Assembly: GCF_001425385.1 (NCBI RefSeq)
Contig: NZ_LMQO01000001.1
Coordinates: forward strand, 1,030,833 to 1,094,832
Length of the DNA stretch: 64,000 nt
DNA from: Sphingomonas sp. Leaf407
GTDB taxonomy: Bacteria > Pseudomonadota > Alphaproteobacteria > Sphingomonadales > Sphingomonadaceae
Direction of reading: 5' to 3'
Part shown: positions 50,491 through 57,363 of the stretch, piece after piece
Numbering within the stretch: the first letter of the stretch is position 1
Layout of the letters: every line of letters starts with the position of its first letter
Notes under the pieces: generated by a model
What the model was told of the DNA's origin: nothing
What the model saw: the letters and a program-made list of their open reading frames with translations, nothing else
The model's database searches: none
Program-made: the position numbers and the translations under genes

Positions 50491-51264
50491 ATGCCTGCTA
50501 CGTCATTCCAGTCCCTCGCATCGATCGCCGGGGGACTGGCGCGCTCTTCCCACTCCGGCTCGCCCCACATTACCGGTCGGCCAATCCACCGCTCCAGCAA
50601 GGAGGAGGGGTCATTCGAGCATCTGTATTTCCGTGCGCCAGGCAAAGGTGAGACGGACCGGATACTGCATGCCGCGCGACGCGCACTGGACGCCGGCCGC
50701 CGGCTAAAAACCAGCGTACGGACGAAGGGAGCCACGCTGTCGGCTTCGGAGCGCCTCATCGCGCGCCTGACGGCTGGCGCCGTCCGCGTCCTCGAGGAGA
50801 TACTGACCTTCGCGCGGCTGAACGCCGGCAAGGTGTTCCCATCCTACGATCGCCTCGCGGCCGGGACCGGGCTGGGGCGGCGCACGATTGCGCGGGCGGT
50901 CGTCCTGTTGGAAGAGGTCGGCCTGCTGGACCACCAGCGCCGATTCAAGCGCGTAGCCGATGATGGCGACCGCAAGGCATATCGACAGACATCGAATGCA
51001 TACCGGACCTTTCTGCCCGACATCATTCGCCGGTATCTCCCGAAGTCGCTCCGGCCGATCCCGATCCCCGCCGACGCAGCCCACCGGAGGCGCGAGGATG
51101 CGACCGAGACGACACGCATGCTGAAGGACGCGACCTGCGAGCAGTACGTCGCCTTCACCGCCGGCACCGACAGCCCGCTGGCGCGCCAGCTCCGCAGCCT
51201 TGCTCGGCTTGTAGATGAGCGCGAGTGCCAGATAGGCACTGCACCGCTACCGAATATTCTCTGA
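50491..51264 (+). CDS. helix-turn-helix protein of replication/phage-regulator type
   Basis: A 257-residue protein. The centre, VFPSYDRLAAGTGLGRRTIA followed by RAVVLLEEVGLLDHQRR, is a winged helix-turn-helix of the HTH_36 kind, found in plasmid and phage replication initiators and regulators. RQTSNAYRTFLP after it is typical of those groups. The N-terminal 50 residues are unconserved and a later start (e.g. near 50620) is possible. It lies between host genes and the integrase and may belong to the prophage. Confidence 0.65.
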   Translation: MPATSFQSLASIAGGLARSSHSGSPHITGRPIHRSSKEEGSFEHLYFRAPGKGETDRILHAARRALDAGRRLKTSVRTKGATLSASERLIARLTAGAVRVLEEILTFARLNAGKVFPSYDRLAAGTGLGRRTIARAVVLLEEVGLLDHQRRFKRVADDGDRKAYRQTSNAYRTFLPDIIRRYLPKSLRPIPIPADAAHRRREDATETTRMLKDATCEQYVAFTAGTDSPLARQLRSLARLVDERECQIGTAPLPNIL

Positions 51265-51458
51265 TATCATGGAATTATAAGGCGTCGCTCCCGCGACACG
51301 TAGCCATAGGCCACCGCACCCAGCCCATCCGTCCCGCCATGTGCTAGTCCCCGATGCCGCACCCGCCCGGCCATTGCACCGTCGCGCGCTGAAGCCCCGT
51401 CAGCTCAGCTTGGCTCGGCGGCGGGGACGAGCACAATCCGTGCCGAAAAGCCGCCTCG

Positions 51459-52712
51459 TCACCGCCGGGGCACCGCCATCGCATCGGGCATGAGAAGGTC
51501 GGCCCACACCTGCATCAGCCGGCGTCGGGGTCCATACTGGATCGATCGGTTGTAGGCCCGCTCCACTTTGATATTCACCTCGACCTCTTTGCGCGGGGCG
51601 TGGCCCAGGGCGCGATCGATCGTCACCCGCTCTGCCGGGAACCGCTCGTTCAGGATCGTCGAGAAGGTCGCGCGCCATCCGTGGGGCACATGCCGACCGG
51701 CGAAGCCGGCGCGACGGTACAGCGCGCCGATCGCGCTCTCGGCGATCGGCGCGCCACAGTCGCCCCGCCCGAACACCAGCACGACGTTGCTGCCCGGCAG
51801 CGCGCGGACCGCGCGCAGGATCTCCACCGCCTGGCGCGACAGCGGCACCACATGGTCATTGCGCGGATCGGCCTTCTTCGCCTTGGCCAGCTTCATGCGC
51901 GCGGCCGGCACGCGCCACACCGGCGCGACCGGGCCGATCGCTTCGCCGGTCCAGTCGACGCCCTCGACCTCGTCCCAGCGCATGCCGCGCAGCGTGCCTT
52001 GGCGCACGCCGGTCAACGCCAGAAAGCGCGACGCCAGTTCGACGATCGCCGGGCCGCCAGCGGCGGCCGATGCCGCCAGCAGGTCGCGCGCATCGTCGAG
52101 CGTCACGAGGGCGAGCTGTTCGCCGCCGATCGGCGCGGCCGCGAGCGCGATGCGCACCTGCATCGCCGGATCGGTCGAGCCCCAGTCATTGGCGATGCCG
52201 AAGGCGAACACCTTGGAGATCCGCTGCCGGATACGCCGGGCGGTCTCGATCGCTTCGCGCGCCTCGATCGCGCGCAGCAAGTCACGGATGTCGGCCACGC
52301 CGATGTCGTCGAGATCGAGTGCGCCGATCGCGGGAAAGACGTCGCGCTCAAGGCTGCGGATCACGTCGACCGCGTGAACCTCGGTCCACCGGTCGCGGTA
52401 GTGGGCGTGCCACTGGCGGGCGACGCCGGCGAAGCTACGATCGATCGCGGAACGCACTGCGCGCTCCTCGCGCGGATCGCGCCCGGCGCGCAGCGCCTCC
52501 CGGGCGTGGTCGGCCGCAGCGCGCGCAGCGATCAGATCCATGTCGGGATACTGACCGAGCGTCAGCAGCAACTCCCGGCCATTGAGGCGAAAGCGCCAGC
52601 GCCAGGACCGAAGGCTGGACGGCGCAATATAAAGGTGCAGGCCGAGACCATCCGATAGTTTATAAGCGCGCGGCTTTACCCGCGCGGCTCGTACCGCGAC
52701 GTTTGTAAGCAT
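51459..52712 (-). CDS. phage-type tyrosine integrase
   Basis: A 417-residue tyrosine recombinase of the P4/DUF4102 group. The N-terminal arm-binding part includes KPRAYKLSDGLGLHLYIAP and WRWRFRLNGRELLLTLGQYPD. Catalytic residues: Arg in LTGVRQGTLRGMRW, His-x2-Arg in HGWRATF, His in RALGHAPRKE and the nucleophile Tyr in VERAYNRSIQ. It would integrate or excise the prophage by attP x attB recombination. Start at 52712 (MLTNVAVRAA); longer readings are not conserved. Transcribed away from the late genes to its right. Confidence 0.93.
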   Translation of the reverse strand: MLTNVAVRAARVKPRAYKLSDGLGLHLYIAPSSLRSWRWRFRLNGRELLLTLGQYPDMDLIAARAAADHAREALRAGRDPREERAVRSAIDRSFAGVARQWHAHYRDRWTEVHAVDVIRSLERDVFPAIGALDLDDIGVADIRDLLRAIEAREAIETARRIRQRISKVFAFGIANDWGSTDPAMQVRIALAAAPIGGEQLALVTLDDARDLLAASAAAGGPAIVELASRFLALTGVRQGTLRGMRWDEVEGVDWTGEAIGPVAPVWRVPAARMKLAKAKKADPRNDHVVPLSRQAVEILRAVRALPGSNVVLVFGRGDCGAPIAESAIGALYRRAGFAGRHVPHGWRATFSTILNERFPAERVTIDRALGHAPRKEVEVNIKVERAYNRSIQYGPRRRLMQVWADLLMPDAMAVPRR

Positions 52713-52762
52713 AAAATGTTCATAATCCCGAACTAAGTGCCTGCCACGCTTCGGAAAAGGGG

Positions 52763-53173
52763 GTGGCGACAATGGAAGAGGGAGAGGCCGAGGAAGCTAT
52801 GACGGCCGCAAATGGATTTCTTCGAACAGGGCACGCCGTGTTCCTCGGTTCCGAAGGGCCGGACCTGCTCACGAGGATCGAAGAGGCGATCGTTGTTGGG
52901 AAATCGGGAACAGTGTTCGCCGTCGAGTTTGGTACTGGGCGTACCCTTATTTTCCAAAGCTCGCGGTTGGAAATGCACAGCGCACGGGCGACCGGTTCAA
53001 TTTTGGAAAAAGTTAAGTGGCGGCGCGCGTTGTCTGTCAAAAGGCAGAATGCACTGTGCAATTATTCTGAAGCAGCCTTCATCAAGGCAGATGTTTCGAA
53101 GGAGCCCATTGCGTGTACGGTATCCGCCCTTGCGGCAGGCATACTCGAACGGCAGAGCAACGACGCAGTTTGA
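52763..53173 (+). CDS. hypothetical protein divergent from the integrase
   Basis: A frame of 136 codons from a GTG at 52763 with GGGGG nearby; an ATG lies at 52772. The protein has TGHAVFLGSEGPDLLTRIEE and SGTVFAVEFGTGRTLIF, with no recognised domain. It is read in the opposite direction to the integrase, where excisionase or immunity genes often lie, and base composition is slightly lower in GC than in the neighbours. Weakly supported. Confidence 0.35.
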   Translation: MATMEEGEAEEAMTAANGFLRTGHAVFLGSEGPDLLTRIEEAIVVGKSGTVFAVEFGTGRTLIFQSSRLEMHSARATGSILEKVKWRRALSVKRQNALCNYSEAAFIKADVSKEPIACTVSALAAGILERQSNDAV

Positions 53174-53716
53174 AGCAACCGCTCCCTTCACAGTGATGGT
53201 TGCTTCGGCTGCCCGCCAGCAGTGTACATTCCCTTGTCGCCTGCTGGCGGCTTCCATTTTGCGATGACATTTTTGGATCGTCGCGGCGGACAATCCGTCC
53301 GCCTGCGCATCATGGAAACACGTGGAAAACCGCCGGTTTTCGATCCTGCGCAAACCGGCAGTACCCACACGATACCCGCAGTCCTGTGCGATGGTTGGAA
53401 AATACCGCCCAAGGGTACGGATCAGGGAAGCCCGAGCGCCCCAAGCACGTGCGGTGGCCTGGACCTGCCTGCGCCTGGGACTTTCGGACCTGGGGCTTTG
53501 GGCGTAGGGCGGCACGGAATTCCAGGTCCGTGCGGCGGCAGATAGAAGTCGACGTATTCCCTTCCGACGACCCCTGGGTACCCTATAATCACTCCTACAG
53601 GCAGGCGACCGACCCCCCGAAAATACGTAGGTTTCGCAACCGTTCCAAATATCGCCATAGTGGAATGAATTCGATCCATGTCGGATGCTAAATGCTACAC
53701 GTCGGACTGCGGCCGT
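53174..53716. other. 543-base region without a supported gene
   Basis: Six-frame reading gives several short frames on both strands but none with a domain, credible ribosome site or codon pattern. The sequence is less GC-rich than both sides. Candidates are a degraded gene, an attachment region, or control sites for the divergent integrase region. Confidence 0.4.
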
Positions 53717-54031
53717 CTATCGCGCCGATGCCTTTTCGATCACCGCGACGGTCCGGTCCGCCTGGCGAAGCGCGGCCGCCCGGGTGGCGACGTCGACGGC
53801 GACGCGCGCGATGCGCAGCAGCTCCTCGGCCGCGACGATCGCGCGCTCGATCCGCGCCGCCCGGTCCGGCGCGATCGCCGGCAGGATCCTGGTGCGGATC
53901 GTCTCGAGCCGATCGAGCTGCTGCTGCACGACATCGATCGCGGCACCAGCGGTGTCAAGGCGGACGCCGCCGGCACAGCCGCTGGTCGCCAGCAGCATCG
54001 CGATTGCGACGGGGGCGAAGGGCCGCACCAT
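53717..54031 (-). CDS. small lipoprotein of the lysis cassette, spanin-like
   Basis: A 104-residue lipoprotein: signal with lipobox LLATSGCAGG, then two amphipathic helices (IDVVQQQLDRLETIRTRILP; AARIERAIVAAEELLRIARV). Its ATG overlaps the endolysin stop as TGATG. Position after endolysin and lipoprotein nature suggest an outer-membrane spanin component, but no partner was identified. Confidence 0.65.
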   Translation of the reverse strand: MVRPFAPVAIAMLLATSGCAGGVRLDTAGAAIDVVQQQLDRLETIRTRILPAIAPDRAARIERAIVAAEELLRIARVAVDVATRAAALRQADRTVAVIEKASAR

Positions 54032-54600
54032 CACAGTCCCCGCAGGCAGATCGCCCGCTCCCGTTCCCGCCGCAACGTCAGGCCGCGCACGACGCGGCCG
54101 CCGGCGCGGTTCCACATCAGGATAGCATTGCACCCCTGCCGCCAGCGCCCGGCGCGGAAATGCCGGGCCATCGACGATTTGCAAACAGCCGACGTGCCGA
54201 CATTGTAAGCAAGGCTGATTGCTGCCCATCGCTGGTAATCAATCCCCGGTGCCGCAAGCTGCGGAATGCACGCCATCACCGGCTGGGCGTGGGCGAGGAT
54301 CTGACGCTCGAGCCGCGCCTGGCACCCGGCCCGCGTCTCGACCTGCCCCGCCTTCACATTGGCGGTATCGCCGTCGCAGATCGTCAGGATGCCGACGATG
54401 TCGCGGTACGCGGTGCGATGCTCGGGACCGCTGACGTGCGTCGTGACGACGTCGCCGGCGGCCGTCACCTCGGCGCGCTGGACGCGGCCGCTTTCCTCGA
54501 GCGGGACCGAGACGAACAGGCCGGTCGCGGCGATCGCCCCGACCAGCGCGACCAGCAGGCCTTTGCGGGGCTTCTGCACACCTTGCGCTTTACTGGTCAT
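54031..54600 (-). CDS. SAR-type phage endolysin (GH24 lysozyme)
   Basis: A 189-residue lysozyme. An N-terminal weakly hydrophobic helix (GLLVALVGAIAATGLFVSV) fits a signal-anchor-release segment. The catalytic region is SGPEHRTAYRDIVGILTICD with GDT after it, and the fold continues with WAAISLAYNVGTSAVCKSS and CNAILMWNRAGGR. The spacing between the Glu (60) and AYRD differs by two from T4-type lysozymes. It cleaves the murein glycan at the end of infection. Start overlaps the holin-like stop by 11 bases. Confidence 0.9.
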   Translation of the reverse strand: MTSKAQGVQKPRKGLLVALVGAIAATGLFVSVPLEESGRVQRAEVTAAGDVVTTHVSGPEHRTAYRDIVGILTICDGDTANVKAGQVETRAGCQARLERQILAHAQPVMACIPQLAAPGIDYQRWAAISLAYNVGTSAVCKSSMARHFRAGRWRQGCNAILMWNRAGGRVVRGLTLRRERERAICLRGL

Positions 54601-54844
54601 CGGGCACCTCGGCGGGCTGCTGCTGGACGAGGCGCGCGCCGATCGTCAGCGTGAAGAGGATCAGCGGCACGACCGCCGCGAGGCGCTCGGGCAGCAGGGC
54701 GACGACGTCGGCCGGCAGCGCCTGCCAAACCGTCAACAGCGTGTCGGGCGACGCCAGGGCGAAGGCGCAGAGCAGCGAGCCGAGCGCCGACAGGCGCACG
54801 GACCACCAGCGCCACGCCTGACGCCAGTCAGGGGTGAGCTTCAT
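54590..54844 (-). CDS. holin-like membrane protein
   Basis: An 84-residue protein with two hydrophobic stretches, SVRLSALGSLLCAFALA and VVPLILFTLTIGARLV, and a polar C-terminus. The KLTPDWRQAWRWWSVRLSAL beginning recurs in sphingomonad prophages directly upstream of lysozyme genes. It is therefore a probable holin that permits lysis by depolarising the membrane and releasing the SAR endolysin. Confidence 0.75.
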   Translation of the reverse strand: MKLTPDWRQAWRWWSVRLSALGSLLCAFALASPDTLLTVWQALPADVVALLPERLAAVVPLILFTLTIGARLVQQQPAEVPDDQ

Positions 54845-54890
54845 TGGGTGATGTCTCCGATGGAGGTGGCGGCGTCCGGCCGCCGGCGGT

Positions 54891-55091
54891 TTATGCCCGG
54901 GTGACGATCGCGCGCGGTGGCGCGCCGATCAGCGCCGGGTCGATATGGTGGAGCGGCGTCGAGGCGAGCAGCGCCGCGGCGGCGGCGATGTCCGGCCGGC
55001 GGGGGCGCAGCGTGGAGAGCAGGCGGCCGAGCGGCGGCACGGCGGAGATAGCCGATCCGGCGAGGATCAGGGCGGCGGGATCGGGCATCAT
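54891..55091 (-). CDS. small phage protein, unknown
   Basis: A 66-residue protein, MMPDPAALILAGSAISAVPP and so on, rich in Ala and Leu, with no recognised domain. Its ATG at 55091 overlaps the stop of the upstream gene as ATGA, which supports translation. May be a minor membrane or structural protein. Confidence 0.55.
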   Translation of the reverse strand: MMPDPAALILAGSAISAVPPLGRLLSTLRPRRPDIAAAAALLASTPLHHIDPALIGAPPRAIVTRA

Positions 55092-55372
55092 CGCGCGGCT
55101 CCACGCATCTGAAGCGTCTCGATCCGCGCCAACCGCTCGGCATTCTGTGCCGCCAGTGCCCGGTACGCTTCGCGATCGGCTTCGCGCCGCTCGCGCTCAG
55201 CCCGGCCGTCGACCTCGAGCTGGACGACGCGGCGCGCGGTGTCCTCGATCAGCGCCTCGCTCTTGCCGTCCGACCGGATGACGCCGGCGACGACCGCCGC
55301 CGGGCCGACCATCGTGCAGGCGAGCATCAGCGCCTCCTTCCACCCGAACGGCGGCCGGGCGGCGGCGCTCAT
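55088..55372 (-). CDS. small phage membrane protein with coiled coil
   Basis: A 94-residue protein: one transmembrane helix (EALMLACTMVGPAAVVAGVI) and a charged helix (EVDGRAERERREADREAYRA) that would form a coiled coil outside the membrane. This topology is shared by inner-membrane spanins (Rz type) but is not specific. It overlaps the preceding gene by four bases. Confidence 0.6.
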   Translation of the reverse strand: MSAAARPPFGWKEALMLACTMVGPAAVVAGVIRSDGKSEALIEDTARRVVQLEVDGRAERERREADREAYRALAAQNAERLARIETLQMRGAAR

Positions 55373-56706
55373 GCCAGCGCCGCCAGCATGCCGGCGACCT
55401 GCGCATCGCTGAAGGTGCCCCGTCGATAGCCGAAGAATTCGTGGTAGCCGTCGATGGCCGGTGACAGGTAGAAATAGTCGATAGGCGACGGATAGGCGCT
55501 TGGCGTCCATTGCGGCGAGTAGGAGATCGCGCCGTCCGGCCCCCGCACAACGAGACGGTAGCTTCCGCCCGTCTTCACAAGCGCGGTGACGATCCGCCCA
55601 GCAGGCAGGATAGTGGCCGTCCCCGATCCCGTCCGCGTGCCATCAGCAATGGTGGACAGGGCATTGATCCGACCAGGCGCACCATCGGCAGGACCACTTC
55701 GGTAAACGGCAAAGCGCTCCACCGCACCATGCGCGAGGTTCCAGAGGCGATCGTTCCCATTCTGCTGCGCCGTCGTCCGCTGCATGACGGCGGAGTGCAA
55801 AATCACCCAGTTATCGTCAGCAGGGATCGGTTGCCCCAGACGCATGTTATCGGTGTTGATGCCGACGGACGCGCCACCGGTCGGAATGTACGGCCCACGG
55901 ATCGCGGCTTTCACAAGGCTCGGCGCGAACAGGCGGATGGTATAATCCACGGTCGCCCCAGACGGGATGAACATTGAAAGAAACATCCACATGCTACCGG
56001 TATTTGCAGGTAGCGCCGGGGTCGTGGTGATGGCCCAGTCACCTGCGACTTTCCATTCGCCCAGCGTCATCAGGTCATTACTGTATGTGCCGTAAATGGT
56101 ACTTCCATCCCGGCTTCGCGCACTGGCGGTCAGGCCGATGTTGCAGCCCGGCATGACGCCACCGGGAAGGAGCCGCGCGCCTATCGACGCCGTCCACCGC
56201 TCATCTACGGCCGCGTCAGGCATCGAGGCGTTATTCGTGCCACTTAGCACTGGATAAGTGCTGGTGTTCGCCGTCGCGGTCCCAAATACGCGCAAGTCTA
56301 TGTATGGCAGTACGGTCCCGTTGCCAAAATCTATGCTGCCCAATGCCTCGACACGGCGGGTAATTCCATTCTGTGCGGCGGTGGCAATCCCAATCTGCGG
56401 GACTTGGCTATTGGGCGCCGCCCCCGACCAACTGCTGTTCGGCATGAAATTTCGGTACGAAGTTCGGGCAAGGAACCCAAGACCGGGGACAATGAGGGGC
56501 GCGCTTGGAGCGACCCGCACCAATACGCCGCCCACTTCCTCGAATTTCAGGTCGGGCCGCGTAAATGCCTGCCCCGGCAGCGCAGCCGGATCGCGCGTGA
56601 CGATCGCGCCCGATCGATACCACCCGGCGCGGAAGTCCATGCCCAGCTCGAAGCCGGCGAGCGGAAGCGCGCTGCCGAAAAGCGCGCTGCGAAGTCCAGC
56701 GTGCAT
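55369..56706 (-). CDS. phage structural protein, possible tail fibre or decoration protein
   Basis: A 445-residue protein rich in Gly, Thr and Asn with alternating strands. A central part (GTYSNDLMTLGEWKVAGDWA; MWMFLSMFIPSGATVDYTIR; FAPSLVKAAIRGPYIPTG) resembles carbohydrate-binding jelly-roll folds. No enzyme motif was seen. Its ATG overlaps the stop of the previous gene as TGATG. Position after the spike suggests a second receptor-binding or decoration protein; the identity is uncertain. Confidence 0.6.
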   Translation of the reverse strand: MHAGLRSALFGSALPLAGFELGMDFRAGWYRSGAIVTRDPAALPGQAFTRPDLKFEEVGGVLVRVAPSAPLIVPGLGFLARTSYRNFMPNSSWSGAAPNSQVPQIGIATAAQNGITRRVEALGSIDFGNGTVLPYIDLRVFGTATANTSTYPVLSGTNNASMPDAAVDERWTASIGARLLPGGVMPGCNIGLTASARSRDGSTIYGTYSNDLMTLGEWKVAGDWAITTTPALPANTGSMWMFLSMFIPSGATVDYTIRLFAPSLVKAAIRGPYIPTGGASVGINTDNMRLGQPIPADDNWVILHSAVMQRTTAQQNGNDRLWNLAHGAVERFAVYRSGPADGAPGRINALSTIADGTRTGSGTATILPAGRIVTALVKTGGSYRLVVRGPDGAISYSPQWTPSAYPSPIDYFYLSPAIDGYHEFFGYRRGTFSDAQVAGMLAALA

Positions 56707-57341
56707 CAGCTCCGCGCCCCCTCGATCATCAGCGCGAAGGTCTCGCCAGCGATCGGCGTGTACGCCCCCCGCGCCTCGATCAGCGCCCACAGGCTGCGCT
56801 CCTTGCCGACGACCGCGCCCGTCTCGCAGGTGATCCCGCCGCCGCCATTGACCAGCCCCACGCCGATCGCGCCGATCGCCGCCGCGCGGTCCATGATGAT
56901 GTCGGCCGACCCGACATAGCCGGTGATGTCGGCAAGCGAGAGCAGGCCGGTGCCGTTGTCGAAGACGCCATTATCCCCGGCGGTGACGGTGGGCGGCCGG
57001 CGGAACAGGTGGACGCGGAACGCCGCGCCCACCAGCGCCGGGCTGGTCTTGCGCAGCCGGACGCGCTCGATGCGGATCGCCTCGACGCCGGCGCGCGTCA
57101 CCTCGGTCAGCTCGATCGGCACGACCGCGCTGGCGGCCACCGCATTCGCGACCAGGTCGCCGGCGGCATAGGCGGTGGTGTCGGCCGGCCGCGTCAGTGA
57201 GGCGGACACGACGGTCAGCCCGCCGGGCATGTACGCCGGCAGCGGCGTCGCCGGCGACACCGCGGTCGCTTCCCCACCGATCGGGCCAAACGTGATCGCC
57301 GACGCCGGCACGAAGCCAGCGGGTGCCAGAATGTTGGGCAT
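56706..57341 (-). CDS. phage structural protein, unknown
   Basis: A 211-residue protein beginning PNILAPAGFVPASAITFGPI, with many short strands (VVPIELTEVTRAGVEAIRIE; FRVHLFRRPPTVTAGDNG; SLWALIEARGAYTPIAGETF). Similar proteins occur beside tail genes in alphaproteobacterial phages; role unknown. GAAAGG lies before the ATG. Confidence 0.6.
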   Translation of the reverse strand: MPNILAPAGFVPASAITFGPIGGEATAVSPATPLPAYMPGGLTVVSASLTRPADTTAYAAGDLVANAVAASAVVPIELTEVTRAGVEAIRIERVRLRKTSPALVGAAFRVHLFRRPPTVTAGDNGVFDNGTGLLSLADITGYVGSADIIMDRAAAIGAIGVGLVNGGGGITCETGAVVGKERSLWALIEARGAYTPIAGETFALMIEGARS

Positions 57342-57363
57342 GTCAGATCCTTTCGGGAATGCG

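Noticed and set aside
50208..50831. Minus-strand frame of 207 codons opposite the HTH gene
   Set aside because: Ser/Arg-rich shadow; the forward frame has a recognisable winged helix.
53422..53679. Minus-strand frame of 85 codons in the unexplained prophage region
   Set aside because: No ribosome site or domain and an Arg/Pro-rich end; could be reconsidered if conserved.
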